Source of the DNA: Bacteroidia bacterium
Lineage (GTDB): Bacteria; Bacteroidota; Bacteroidia; B-17B0; Aurantibacillaceae
Direction of reading: 5' to 3'
DNA: 64,000 bases
Assembly (NCBI GenBank): GCA_016787705.1
Contig: JAEUTP010000010.1
Location: 1 to 64,000 of the forward strand
A model generated the notes under the pieces. That model was given only the letters and a program-made list of their open reading frames with translations. It did no database searches and had not been told where the DNA came from. This document shows, piece after piece, positions 43,992-53,836 of this stretch. A program made the position numbers and the translations under genes. Each line of letters starts with the position of its first letter. The stretch's first letter is position 1.

Positions 43992-46352
43992 TTAAAACTC
44001 CAACCTGTAACTCAACAAAGGCAATAATGGTGTTTGATACCAATATTTCACGCTACCGGTTTTCATATCAAAATATTGTCCGCCAACATTTTTGCGGTTG
44101 GTTGTGTTTTGGATATCCAAAGCCAAAGTACTTGTTACGTGTTTGTAATTACGCTTTACACTTATGCGGATATCTAATCTGTAATAGTCCGGATTTTTAC
44201 TTTCGAAAGTTTTTTCGGTTACAAATTTTGCTTTTCCTGCAGCCATTGATGCAGGCAGATCAATAGGCGTATAACGGTAACCACCCACGTAAATAGATTT
44301 AATATTAAAACCTATCACACGGCTCTTTCTTTTTTCTGATAAGGTCCATTCTTTACCGGCTGTAAATGTTACAGCGTAATTGGTATTAAAACGTGTGTTA
44401 TACCAAATATCGTTTGCCGCTTTGTACTCTGAATTGTACAAAGAGCTTGATAAAATATAATACAGGTTCTTATGCAGGAAACGCTCATAGGTTAATTCCA
44501 TTCCGTAATTTCTGCCAAGACCTTTATTCACCAAAGGATCTGTATTATAGCCATCAGTTGCATTCAGCATAGAATAAGTGCTTGTTTTATCTGTACTTAC
44601 AGGCACATTAAATAAATGCTGATAATACACTTCTGTTTTTATGTGGGAGAAATCATTTATTACACGGTCGTAACCTAAAACCAAATGATGTGCTTTACTT
44701 AATTGTAAATTTTTATTTGGTGTTGCAAATGTATTATCATCGTTTTGTTTTTTAGCAAAATAAACACCAATGGGCTGTAACTGGCTATGCAAGCCATAAC
44801 CCATAGTAAAAATATTTTTTTGAGTGGCTTCATATTTTAGAGAAGCGCGCGGCTCTACCGAATTTGAATTATTCAACATCAATTGAAAATAATGGAGACC
44901 AATATTGGATGTTAATTTAGGAGTGAGCTTATAATTCCATTGAAAAAAAGCCTGGGCGGTTTGTGTACTGCCTTTTACATTAATACGTTCTATCAAAACC
45001 GTTGAATCGCCCATATCGCTTTTTGAAAGATTATAACCTAATTGATTTAAAATAAAACCGCTGCGGATATTGCTCTTCGCATTTATTTTTTGTGTGTACA
45101 CAGAAGATAATGTAACTTTTGATTGAATGAAATTTTGTTCGTATTCTTTAGTCAATGTGCTGTAATCTTTTCCTAATTTTTTTCCGATATCGCCATTTTG
45201 TGTTCCTGAAAAAACCAAAGCGGTTTTTAAATAGGATTGATTGCTGAATAATTTTGTGTTAGTCAATCCAATAGCACCTGTATTTGCGTAGAATTTAGAA
45301 TTATACCGTGTCCATTCGTCTTCTTCCCATTTTAAAGAATCTTTTTTAGCATAAGAAGTTTGATCGCTAATGCCGCCAAAACCAAACATGCTGAAAGAGC
45401 CTGCTTTTTTAGTTGGTAAATAAATATTGAAGGAAAGATCCTGGAAGTTAGTAATGGCGTCGCCTAAAGGTACACCAATTTTTCCTAGAACAGATAAAGT
45501 AGAATAACGGTAGTTGATCAAATAAGAACCATCGTATCCTTTTTTGAATGGGCCTTCCATGGCAACATCTGCACCTAACACACCTAATTGAAATGTGTAT
45601 TCACGTTTTTGATTATTACCCTTACGTAATTTAAGATCAAACACACCTGAAAGCGCATTACCATATTCTGCCGCAAAAGCACCGGTAGAAAAATCGGAAT
45701 TATTTAAAAGCTGCGAACTTAAAATAGAAATGCCGCCACCCGAAGTCCCCACATTAGAAAAGTGATTTGGGTTTGGAATTTCAACACCTTCCATACGCCA
45801 CAATAAACCGTTAGGTGAATTACCACGAATGGAGATCATGTTATTTCCATCGGGGCCTGATATTACGCCTGCAAAAGCCAGTGCCATGCGAGCGGGATCA
45901 TTTGCAGCGGCTGCAAACTTTTGTGTTTCTTCAACCGAAAAAGCGCGGGTGCTTACTGTAGACATTTCATTTAACGGTTTATTCTTTTGAACCTTGGCAG
46001 TTACTTCCACCTCATTCATTTGTTTTACATCTTCCTCCAAATTAATATTTAATACTAATTCTTTACCGGAATTTACTGAAAGGTTTTGTAGTGCGGAAGG
46101 TTTATATCCCATATAAGTAATGTTCAAACTTTGTTTGCCAACAGGTACTTTGGCAAAAGCAAATTTACCGTTCTCATCAGTAGTTGTTACCATTGCCGGG
46201 GCTATATTCAACACCTGTATAACGGCGCCGGGTATGGGCGTTTGCGAGATCTTATCGACCACAGTACCCCGTACCGTTTGAAAAAGAGTTTGCGAATTTA
46301 AAGTGCATACAATGCCGCTCAGCACGAATGCTAATAACAATTTTATTTTCAT
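43992..46352 (-). CDS. TonB-dependent receptor with carboxypeptidase-regulatory N-domain
   Basis: A 786-residue outer-membrane receptor: signal peptide (cleavage near NSQT), a carboxypeptidase-regulatory-like domain (VRGTVVDKISQTPIPGAVIQVL), a plug domain (AFAGVISGPDGNNMISIRGNSPNGLLW), and a C-terminal beta-barrel (ending PLLPLLSYRLEF). The SusC-style N-domain is typical of Bacteroidota importers. No SusD-like partner is adjacent, so the substrate may be a metal chelate, peptide or other small ligand rather than glycan. It follows the DUF2807 lipoprotein gene by 15 bp on the same strand, and they are probably co-transcribed. Confidence 0.92.
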   Translation of the reverse strand: MKIKLLLAFVLSGIVCTLNSQTLFQTVRGTVVDKISQTPIPGAVIQVLNIAPAMVTTTDENGKFAFAKVPVGKQSLNITYMGYKPSALQNLSVNSGKELVLNINLEEDVKQMNEVEVTAKVQKNKPLNEMSTVSTRAFSVEETQKFAAAANDPARMALAFAGVISGPDGNNMISIRGNSPNGLLWRMEGVEIPNPNHFSNVGTSGGGISILSSQLLNNSDFSTGAFAAEYGNALSGVFDLKLRKGNNQKREYTFQLGVLGADVAMEGPFKKGYDGSYLINYRYSTLSVLGKIGVPLGDAITNFQDLSFNIYLPTKKAGSFSMFGFGGISDQTSYAKKDSLKWEEDEWTRYNSKFYANTGAIGLTNTKLFSNQSYLKTALVFSGTQNGDIGKKLGKDYSTLTKEYEQNFIQSKVTLSSVYTQKINAKSNIRSGFILNQLGYNLSKSDMGDSTVLIERINVKGSTQTAQAFFQWNYKLTPKLTSNIGLHYFQLMLNNSNSVEPRASLKYEATQKNIFTMGYGLHSQLQPIGVYFAKKQNDDNTFATPNKNLQLSKAHHLVLGYDRVINDFSHIKTEVYYQHLFNVPVSTDKTSTYSMLNATDGYNTDPLVNKGLGRNYGMELTYERFLHKNLYYILSSSLYNSEYKAANDIWYNTRFNTNYAVTFTAGKEWTLSEKRKSRVIGFNIKSIYVGGYRYTPIDLPASMAAGKAKFVTEKTFESKNPDYYRLDIRISVKRNYKHVTSTLALDIQNTTNRKNVGGQYFDMKTGSVKYWYQTPLLPLLSYRLEF

Positions 46353-46366
46353 GTTGGGTTTATTTT

Positions 46367-47089
46367 TTAAATATGGGTTACTATGCCAGATCCGCTAACG
46401 TTAACTGTAACAACGGGGGCGCCTCTGTATTTTATATCACCGCTACCCGATATAGTAGCGTTTAGCGTTTCGTTTACATGTACGGTAATATTTCCTGAAC
46501 CACTTATTTTTGCATCCATAAATGTGGAAACAGCATATTCGGCATCTATATCTCCCGAACCACTAATACTAAATTTGCCTGATTGAATGACACCAGCCGG
46601 AATCTTAATATTTCCGCTACCGCTAATATGTGCAGTTACTGTATGTATGTTTAATGCATTTGTATTTACATTTCCCGAACCGCTGATCTTAATATCAAGT
46701 GTGTTTGCATTAATTTCGTTTTGAATAGTAATATTTCCACTTCCACTAATAAAAACCGATTGCAAATTACCAACATGCACAATCATTTTTATTTTATTGT
46801 GACGCCATACACGCTTTCTATAATCGATAATTAAATTTCCGTTATCAACTTTTGTATCTAATACTTTCATGATGTTTTCCTGGCCGGTGATTTCGATACT
46901 GAAGGTGGAGTCGCGAACCAATTCCACATCTGCATCACAACGCAGATCAACACCAATAAATGCCCCGGCATTTCTTGTCTCGCTTATATTACTTCCTTTT
47001 CCATGAATTCCCCAGATCCTTCCTTTATTACAAGCCTGTAAGCTTAAAAGGATAATTATTGCGGGGATTAAAATTTTAATCGTTTTCAT
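46367..47089 (-). CDS. DUF2807 head-GIN-domain lipoprotein
   Basis: A 240-residue putative adhesin of the DUF2807 family. The start at 47089 gives a lipoprotein signal with lipobox LQAC (Cys20). The rest is a right-handed beta-helix-like fold with a recurring SGSGNI/SGSGDI motif (about eight copies) and the family opening GAFIGVDLRCDADVELV. Such proteins are common near Bacteroidota surface regulatory operons; no activity is known. It sits upstream of the TonB receptor gene and downstream of the 98-residue gene on the same strand. Confidence 0.88.
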   Translation of the reverse strand: MKTIKILIPAIIILLSLQACNKGRIWGIHGKGSNISETRNAGAFIGVDLRCDADVELVRDSTFSIEITGQENIMKVLDTKVDNGNLIIDYRKRVWRHNKIKMIVHVGNLQSVFISGSGNITIQNEINANTLDIKISGSGNVNTNALNIHTVTAHISGSGNIKIPAGVIQSGKFSISGSGDIDAEYAVSTFMDAKISGSGNITVHVNETLNATISGSGDIKYRGAPVVTVNVSGSGIVTHI

Positions 47090-47156
47090 TTTATTTATTT
47101 TACTGTTATATATTAGAGACAATTGAATTTTTATTTACCCCTACTCTTTATTAAAA

Positions 47157-47453
47157 TTAATTATAGCTAAAAATGATATTTAAGTTGTGCGATAAGCGGA
47201 ATTTTAATTTCATATCCCAATTCAATAGTCTTGTTACGGGAGTTTGTTTTACTTTTTTTGTTTTCAATAAAGGATAAAGGTTAATTGAATTTACATTTTG
47301 CAACTGCAATAATTTATACTTTTTGTTTGTAGTGAGAATGATTTTATCGGCTGAAGCTTTTGCTGTTAAAGCCGGATCATCATGCCCCGACAATAGTGTT
47401 TGCAGAACAAGAATAAAGCAGCAACTCAAAGCTATTTTCTTAAAATTTTTCAT
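47157..47453 (-). CDS. Small exported protein, 98 aa
   Basis: A 98-residue protein with an N-terminal signal-like segment (KKIALSCCFILVLQTLLSGHDD) followed by ~75 polar residues with a few beta-strand-like stretches (DKIILTTNKKYKLLQLQ). No family is recognised. It lies between the tiny ORF at 47455-47550 and the DUF2807 lipoprotein, in the same direction and with close spacing. The stop is 68 bp from the lipoprotein start. Its role is unknown. Confidence 0.5.
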   Translation of the reverse strand: MKNFKKIALSCCFILVLQTLLSGHDDPALTAKASADKIILTTNKKYKLLQLQNVNSINLYPLLKTKKVKQTPVTRLLNWDMKLKFRLSHNLNIIFSYN

Positions 47454-47454
47454 G

Positions 47455-47550
47455 TTATATATTTTCCTGCTCTTCAGAGATCTCTTTTACAGCCATGTTG
47501 GATACAACGTAAACAGCTATTACCAAAAGAAAAAAGATACTTAGTTTCAT
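47455..47550 (-). CDS. Tiny membrane peptide, 31 aa
   Basis: ATG at 47550 to TAA at 47455 encodes a 31-residue peptide with one membrane helix (LSIFFLLVIAVYVVSNMAV) and a short acidic tail (KEISEEQENI). The stop is one base from the start of the 98-residue gene, a typical co-translated spacing. Short single-helix peptides are easily missed and could stabilise a membrane protein, but nothing specific supports a function. Confidence 0.4.
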   Translation of the reverse strand: MKLSIFFLLVIAVYVVSNMAVKEISEEQENI

Positions 47551-47618
47551 AGATTGTTTGCCTTTATATGTTAAAGACAAACAAGAAAGAATAAACCCCT
47601 ACTTAAAAAGAAAATAAT

Positions 47619-49385
47619 TTAGAAAAAGCGGATAGAAACTTTTCCGCCAACCCAGCCTTTCAAATTAAAACCATTATCTGTTGTATGATCGTACAGCGTA
47701 TATGGTGCAATGTTGCTGTATTTTGAAAGATAATCTGCAGAATATGTATCTGAAATGTAAAGATTAAATACAGGACCTGCTGCTATTGAAAATTTCTTTT
47801 TGAATTTATATTCCGCGCCCCAATACAATTTATACAATTCGCTTGCGGCATCTTTAAATTCACCTTTACAAACATGGTTGCTCATTAAGGTAATATCGCT
47901 GCGCAATTTATTTTTAATTGTAAATGAAGTACCAAGTCCGTAGCCAAACGACCATAAAGGTTCACTGCTGCTACCATCAATACCCACATTAAAAATATTA
48001 TAGAATTTGGAAACGCCTGTTCTAAAGCCAATGTTAGCTTTAAAGATCTCATCGCCCGAAATTTCTAATTGGTGAACTCCGTTTTTTACGAAACTAAAAA
48101 AACCAATTGGCAAGCCTTTACATGAATCTGAAATATTTACCACAGCTACCTGTAAACCATTTTTCAAATATTTAGCATGATTAATAAAGCCGGCAATTTG
48201 AGTTCCATCCAACTCTTTAGCGTGATTTACAAAACCAGCTACCTGTAAGCCTTTTGCATCGCGTAACACACAGTTCACAAAGCCTGTGGCCTGTATGCCC
48301 TCCAGCTGTTTTGCATAATTTACATAACCAGCTAACTGCGCGCCTTTTACTTTTCCAAAATTAGCATTTACAAAACCGGTAGCACTTACACCACTTAAAT
48401 CGCCCAAATTTACATTTGTAAAACCCGATGCCTGAAAACCTTTCATGTTTGTGCCGGTAACATTAAAAAAGCCGGCTAATTGTGTTCCTTTAACGGTATC
48501 ACCCACCAGGTTAAAAAAACCTGCAAGCTGTACGCCGTTTACATTTTGTTTATCCACATTAAAAAAACCACCAATTTCTAAAGCATCTGTACCCCTTGCA
48601 TAGCCACCAAAAATATTGAAAGAATATTTATTGGTAACACTGCCCGAGAGCTTATGATTAGTACCAATGAATGGAAATATGGACACCTGCACATTGCGGT
48701 GCAAGGTATCTTTTACATTCATGGTATTTATATAGGCCGAAAATTTATTGGCCACCTTTACGGTAAAATTTTCCAACTCGCGTAATTTTTGTTTCCACAG
48801 AACGGAATCTTTTTTTGTTGAATCAACAGGGCTAAGGTTAATAAAGGTCATGCTGTTAGTTTGCAGCTCACCAAGGATAATAGCCGTATCCTTATAATTT
48901 TCTTTATTAATGATGATGCTTTGATGTTTGATGGGAATAGACATGGAATAATAACCATAATCATTGGTTGTTACAGACTGTAAAGTGGTTTTATCGTAAA
49001 TGGTAACATTGGCTAATTTTTTATCAGTTGCTTTATCATATACGTAACCATTCAATTCTGCTTTCTTAGGATTTTTTTCAATTACCCTCTCTTTAAGAAT
49101 AATGTAATTATTTTTTACTTTGTAAGAAATTGAATTTGGAAGCAATAAAGCCAAAGCTTCGCGCACCGTTTTGTGTTTTATGTTAATAGAAATCGGTGGC
49201 AGATCGTTAATGATATTAGATGAATAAGAGAATACTAAACCCGTTTGCTCTGCCATTTTATTTAAAGCAAAGCTTACACGCTCATTGGTGAGAGATAAAG
49301 ACACTTCCCTTTCCAGCGGAGGAGTAACTGAGAAACAAAAAGCAGAGCTCAGCAAAAAACTAAAAATAAAGATAACCCTTTGCAT
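47619..49385 (-). CDS. STN-domain protein with ~22-residue surface repeats
   Basis: A 588-residue exported protein downstream of the FecR gene. A signal peptide ends near CFSV. An STN (secretin/TonB short N-terminal) domain covers about 25-100 (LTNERVSFALNKMAEQTGLVFSYS). A carboxypeptidase-regulatory-like domain follows (AELNGYVYDKATDKKLANVTIYD). From ~240 to 430 there are repeats of ~20-22 residues built on GxQLAGFxNVxxxxxKG, like LA_2272-type surface repeats, and a terminal beta-rich region. There is no TonB barrel. STN domains bind FecR-type anti-sigma factors, so it may be the signal input of the operon. ATG 49385 lies 8 bp past the FecR stop. Confidence 0.75.
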   Translation of the reverse strand: MQRVIFIFSFLLSSAFCFSVTPPLEREVSLSLTNERVSFALNKMAEQTGLVFSYSSNIINDLPPISINIKHKTVREALALLLPNSISYKVKNNYIILKERVIEKNPKKAELNGYVYDKATDKKLANVTIYDKTTLQSVTTNDYGYYSMSIPIKHQSIIINKENYKDTAIILGELQTNSMTFINLSPVDSTKKDSVLWKQKLRELENFTVKVANKFSAYINTMNVKDTLHRNVQVSIFPFIGTNHKLSGSVTNKYSFNIFGGYARGTDALEIGGFFNVDKQNVNGVQLAGFFNLVGDTVKGTQLAGFFNVTGTNMKGFQASGFTNVNLGDLSGVSATGFVNANFGKVKGAQLAGYVNYAKQLEGIQATGFVNCVLRDAKGLQVAGFVNHAKELDGTQIAGFINHAKYLKNGLQVAVVNISDSCKGLPIGFFSFVKNGVHQLEISGDEIFKANIGFRTGVSKFYNIFNVGIDGSSSEPLWSFGYGLGTSFTIKNKLRSDITLMSNHVCKGEFKDAASELYKLYWGAEYKFKKKFSIAAGPVFNLYISDTYSADYLSKYSNIAPYTLYDHTTDNGFNLKGWVGGKVSIRFF

Positions 49386-49392
49386 GAATTTT

Positions 49393-50373
49393 TTATTGCA
49401 CTTTGGTTTTGCTTTTAAGAACAACCACAGTATCCCGTTTCTCAATTTTAAGGTCGAGTGTTTCGGCAATGATACTTATAACAACATCTACAGGCTCATT
49501 ATTAAACTCAACCGATAATTCTTTATTGCCCAATTGTTCATCTTCCAGATCGATATTTACATCATAAACATTATTAATTTGTTTTATCACTTCACCTAAA
49601 GGTGTTCCGTTAAAATTGAATATTCTTGAACGGTAGCTCGCTACATTTTCTGCAGGTTCTAATACAGCTTTTACAAATTGTTTTGTGGTGATGTTATAAA
49701 CAGCTTTTTGCCCTTTAATTAAATTTAAACCAGAATCGGTTGATGTATAAAATTGTACTTCACCACTCTCAACCATAACTTCAATAGTGTTGGTGCCAGG
49801 TATAGCTTTTACATTAAAGGCGGTACCAATATCTTTTATCACCACATCATTAATAACAATTTCGAAAGGTTGCTTTTCGTTATGCACTACTTCAAAAAAA
49901 GCTTCGCCTTTTAATTTTACACGGCGTGTATTTTTATGGGCTACATAACTTACTTCTGAATTTTTATTGATAAATACTTTACTTCCGTCCGGTAATGTAT
50001 CCAACACCGTTTTATTTAATGCTGCATATTGAATTGGTTCTGCATCTTTTGGATCAATAATAAATTTCACTAAAAAGCCTAAAGCTACCCCTAACAATAA
50101 AGCGGCGGCAACACGCATAATTATTGTGCGTTTAAATAAAGGAATAACTTTTGCTTCACCAGAAATACGTTCATCCATTTTATTCCAGGCAGCAGCAGTG
50201 TTTACATTGTATTCGATCTTAACATCGTTAATGGCAGAAAATAATTTTCTACTTTGTTCAAAATACTCCCTGTTCTCTTCCGACTCATTTTCCCACGCTT
50301 TAATAAGGGCGATCTCTTCCAGGGAGGCATCTCCTGAAAGTACCTTTGCGATCAAATCGTCTCTATTTTCCAT
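49393..50373 (-). CDS. FecR family anti-sigma factor
   Basis: A 326-residue FecR-type transmembrane anti-sigma factor. The N-terminal cytoplasmic region (~1-80) contains the Bacteroidota-type DUF4880-like motif (ALIKAWENESEENREYFEQ) that binds the sigma factor. A membrane helix follows at ~88-107 (MRVAAALLLGVALGFLVKFI). The periplasmic FecR domain has TVLDTLPDGSKVFINKNSEV and VKLKGEAFFEV, and a C-terminal STN-binding region (DVNIDLEDEQLGNKELSVEF). It lies 18 bp downstream of the sigma factor gene and 8 bp upstream of the STN protein. Confidence 0.92.
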   Translation of the reverse strand: MENRDDLIAKVLSGDASLEEIALIKAWENESEENREYFEQSRKLFSAINDVKIEYNVNTAAAWNKMDERISGEAKVIPLFKRTIIMRVAAALLLGVALGFLVKFIIDPKDAEPIQYAALNKTVLDTLPDGSKVFINKNSEVSYVAHKNTRRVKLKGEAFFEVVHNEKQPFEIVINDVVIKDIGTAFNVKAIPGTNTIEVMVESGEVQFYTSTDSGLNLIKGQKAVYNITTKQFVKAVLEPAENVASYRSRIFNFNGTPLGEVIKQINNVYDVNIDLEDEQLGNKELSVEFNNEPVDVVISIIAETLDLKIEKRDTVVVLKSKTKVQ

Positions 50374-50391
50374 ATTCACCATATCAACAAA

Positions 50392-50964
50392 CTAATTAAT
50401 GAATAATAACCAAATTAATAAATGCAGATGATCTTTTAATCTCTCTCTCATGATCTTTAAGGCCTTGCCCATATGATTCTCAACCGTTTTTACAGAAATA
50501 TTCAACTGCTCGGCGATTTCTGAATATTTTAAGTTCTCAAAACGGCTCAATTTAAAAACAACACCGCATTGCTCAGGAAGAGAAGCAATAGCTTCGTTTA
50601 TTTGTTTGCCTAATTCTTTTACCTGTACTATTTTTGAAGCGTCATCAAAACTGGCATCTGCTGTTTTTTTATAATCTTCGGCATACACACTTTTTATTTT
50701 GCCATGTTTTATTTTATTTAAACAATCGTTATGCACCGCACGGTACAAATACGATTTAACAGAGCTGTTGATCTGTATTGTTTCGCGTTTATTCCACAAA
50801 TTATAAAACATGTTTTGCACTACTTCTTCCGATTCGTCAATATCTTTAAGTATAGAACAGGCATAATTACACAAAGGTTTGTAATATGCTTTGAAAATTT
50901 GTTCAAACGCATTTTTATTGCCTTCGCTTATTAATTGCCAATATTGTTGTTCGTTTATCTCCAC
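50392..50964 (-). CDS. ECF sigma-70 factor
   Basis: An RNA polymerase sigma factor of the extracytoplasmic-function class, ~190 residues from the GTG at 50964. Sigma2 is at the N-terminus (AFEQIFKAYYKPLCNYACSIL, EEVVQNMFYNLW) and sigma4 at the C-terminus (LPEQCGVVFKLSRFENLKYSEIAEQLNISVKTVENHMGKALK). A longer frame to 51072 would add ~36 residues not seen in the family, so I prefer the GTG. The operon order sigma, FecR, STN protein is the classic surface-signalling arrangement. Confidence 0.9.
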   Translation of the reverse strand: MEINEQQYWQLISEGNKNAFEQIFKAYYKPLCNYACSILKDIDESEEVVQNMFYNLWNKRETIQINSSVKSYLYRAVHNDCLNKIKHGKIKSVYAEDYKKTADASFDDASKIVQVKELGKQINEAIASLPEQCGVVFKLSRFENLKYSEIAEQLNISVKTVENHMGKALKIMRERLKDHLHLLIWLLFIN

Positions 50965-51136
50965 TTTTCGGAAAAAATTCCCTACAAAGATACATTTTAA
51001 CCCAAACCACAAACCCAAAAGCAAATAATTAGCTAAAAGCCTTGTGTTAATGGAGTTTTTACAAATAAACAATATGCCCTAACAATTATAAGACAACCGA
51101 AAAAGAAAGTACCCCTACTGTATTTTACGAATAATT

Positions 51137-53590
51137 TTAAGCAGTTTTTTGAACTTTGGCCGATCTACTAAAGGCTTTTTTGATATAGAGATAATCGATA
51201 TAGTATAAAACCTTGATAGAGATCATATTATTTTGGGCTGTATTTACCGAACCTCTGAAATTTTCGTAATAATCATTTATGATCTCACTATTGCGCTTTA
51301 AAACAGAATTTTTCCAAACAATGTTCAATTCACTTCCCGGGGCAAATTGCCAGAAATAAACCATATCAATATTAAAGGCATTGTAATTTACATTATGATC
51401 GTTTTGATAAGCATACGAATTTAAATAACCATCATCACCCAACTGATAGTACTCGCTATATTCTGCTTTAGACCAGTAGTGCCTTAAACGGAATGATAAT
51501 GACATTTTATTGGTGAATTTATAAACACTGGTAAACGTGTTACTAATGGTTTGCGTATTGCGACGTCCAAAAGTGATCGTATCGCTAAAAGGATCGTAAT
51601 GTACAAAGCCAATATCATCCGTTTTAATATTATTAGCAACTTCGTAAATAAAAGATAATTTATTACTTGCCCTGTAACGAGGTGTTACAACAAGGTTAAT
51701 ATAATTACGATCGTTTTCATTAAACACCCTGTAACCGGTAGAAATATCCAAAGCAAAAGGCTTGCGGTAATCGCTAGAAATAAAACCACCTGTAGCATAA
51801 TTTACAGGATATGTATAAAATCTTCCAAAGATCCTTGGCTCATAATAATCGTATGTAATTACAGGTTCAATACCATAATTTATACCGCAGGTAAAAAATT
51901 GTTTTGTAAAAGTGGTGGTATTATTTCCATAGATGCCAAAATTCCAAAAGGCATTTGGTACATACATACGTTGGTACGAAATATAAATGTTATTGTACAT
52001 ATTATTTACTTTCCAAAAAGGTTTGTAAATATTATAATTAAGATCGAGTCCTGTTTCAACATTATTTGAAAGCAATAAAATGCCAAGATCGTTTGGATCG
52101 TACTTATCTGTATTGATAGAATTATAAACGTTCCATTTAAAATTACCACCGCTTTTTCCAAAATCAAGTTTGGCACTGTAACCTGTGTAAGGCCCTGCAC
52201 TATCGGGATATAATAAATTGCTTGTTACTGCGCTTCCACCAATTGTATACATATTGGCTTTGTCATTAAATCTAAATCCTGCGCCGGTAACATTAGCATC
52301 GTAAAAATGCCCTTCACGGGTAACATTTGTGTTTATAAAATTAACGAACGAATTATTTTTTAAGGCCTGATCTAACACCACAATATTATAATTAGTGAGT
52401 GGCGATGTTAAAATACGTCTTGTATTTCCTAATGTATCCTGCACTGTAGCATAAGTATTATTTGATAGAGAGTTAAACACACCAATACCTAATTTATTGC
52501 TTGTACGCCCCGATAATTTAGTTGCATTTAACAATTGTGTCTGCGCCGGATTTTTAATTACTTTTTCTCCATCCTGCAATTGTGAATACACTTCGCCATA
52601 ATTTATCGGTACTCCACCTACCCTCCGTGAATAGAACAAACCACCTTTATTAAAAAGCTCGGTACCTTCAGTAAAAAACGGCCGACGTTCCTGGAACTGC
52701 ACTTCAAATGGCGAAAGATTTAAAACCTGGTTATCGGATTGCACCTGGCTGAAATCGGGTACCAGTGTCATATCCAGTGTAAAGGCATCAGACAGACCAT
52801 ACTTCACATCCATTCCACCGCTTAAATTATAGGTAAGATCTTTTACATCTTTATCATTGTAAGGATAATGATTAATGATGCTTGCTATGTAAGGAGAAAA
52901 AGACAAACGTACCGGGGGTTTGATATCCTTTAAGCCTGTAAGATCGCCAAATTGCCTCACAAGCGCGTTGATCTTAGGATCTACGGGATTCCAGAAAGAA
53001 TTTTCACGTAGGCGACGTACTTTACGAATCATATTAAAACCCCATGTTTGAATTTCTTTTTCAGCAAAACGCAAAGCAGAATAAGGAATGCGCATTTCAA
53101 CCGCCCAGCCTTTTTCGTTGATCTTTACAGAGCTCATCCATACAGCATTCCAGTCAAAATCCTGCGTATCGGGGCTGTAACGCGCATCTATCTGGGTTCC
53201 GGCAGATGTTACAAAAAAACCGTATGCATTTATATCATCATTATACGTATCAAAAAAAACACCAAATAGCTCTGCATTGGCTTCATTATCGCGCGTACTC
53301 AACTCTCGTAAAATGCTATCAGGAGATGTATCGTAAAGATCGGCAGCAATATAAATAGCCACATCATCATATAATAATTTTACTTCTGTTTTTTGTTCGG
53401 TTGGCAAGCCGGGGTGAAGATCGCGTTGAATAAAACCATCGGCAATCTCTGCCTTTGACCAGCAGGTATCATCCAATACACCATCTATTTTAGGGCTTAC
53501 AAAAGTACGAATAGCATTAAGCGATTTTTGCTGCGAAAAACCGGTATAGCATAAAATAAAAAATAAAAGTATAAAACAGGCCTTGTTCAT
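51137..53590 (-). CDS. DUF5916 outer-membrane protein with CBM9-like N-domain
   Basis: An 817-residue exported protein. The N-terminal ~220 residues form a carbohydrate-binding family 9-like domain (KIDGVLDDTCWSKAEIADGFIQ...LPTEQKTEVKLLYDDVAIYIAADLYD). A long DUF5916 beta-barrel-like C-domain follows (LDMTLVPDFSQVQSDNQVLNLSPFE, QERRPFFTEGTELF), as in Bacteroidota outer-membrane proteins of unknown substrate. The signal peptide ends near GFSQ. It is upstream of, and in the same direction as, the sigma factor gene, 64 bp apart, but their expression is probably separate. Confidence 0.85.
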   Translation of the reverse strand: MNKACFILLFFILCYTGFSQQKSLNAIRTFVSPKIDGVLDDTCWSKAEIADGFIQRDLHPGLPTEQKTEVKLLYDDVAIYIAADLYDTSPDSILRELSTRDNEANAELFGVFFDTYNDDINAYGFFVTSAGTQIDARYSPDTQDFDWNAVWMSSVKINEKGWAVEMRIPYSALRFAEKEIQTWGFNMIRKVRRLRENSFWNPVDPKINALVRQFGDLTGLKDIKPPVRLSFSPYIASIINHYPYNDKDVKDLTYNLSGGMDVKYGLSDAFTLDMTLVPDFSQVQSDNQVLNLSPFEVQFQERRPFFTEGTELFNKGGLFYSRRVGGVPINYGEVYSQLQDGEKVIKNPAQTQLLNATKLSGRTSNKLGIGVFNSLSNNTYATVQDTLGNTRRILTSPLTNYNIVVLDQALKNNSFVNFINTNVTREGHFYDANVTGAGFRFNDKANMYTIGGSAVTSNLLYPDSAGPYTGYSAKLDFGKSGGNFKWNVYNSINTDKYDPNDLGILLLSNNVETGLDLNYNIYKPFWKVNNMYNNIYISYQRMYVPNAFWNFGIYGNNTTTFTKQFFTCGINYGIEPVITYDYYEPRIFGRFYTYPVNYATGGFISSDYRKPFALDISTGYRVFNENDRNYINLVVTPRYRASNKLSFIYEVANNIKTDDIGFVHYDPFSDTITFGRRNTQTISNTFTSVYKFTNKMSLSFRLRHYWSKAEYSEYYQLGDDGYLNSYAYQNDHNVNYNAFNIDMVYFWQFAPGSELNIVWKNSVLKRNSEIINDYYENFRGSVNTAQNNMISIKVLYYIDYLYIKKAFSRSAKVQKTA

Positions 53591-53836
53591 AATGCCAGTA
53601 CTAAAGTAAATATTAGTAAATAGCTATTTATCCCCCTTTTGAGGTGAAAATCTGTAAAGTACAATGATTGACAAATTTTTTAATAAATTAACAATTATAT
53701 TACAGAGATACAAGGTGATTTTATAGACATTTTTCTCCAAAAAATTCTAATATTAATGTATCTTTAGCCCTCTGATTACATGAAAAATGTAAGAAAGATG
53801 GATTTTATTTATAATTGAAAGAAGAAGGTACTTAAT

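Noticed and set aside
47323-47544. 73-codon plus-strand frame opposite the small exported protein
   Set aside because: It overlaps two better-supported minus-strand frames, and its Cys/Arg-rich start followed by an aromatic stretch reads like an antisense shadow.
50965-51072. N-terminal extension of the ECF sigma factor
   Set aside because: The extra 36 residues include a hydrophobic run unlike sigma factors; GTG 50964 gives the usual ~190-residue length.
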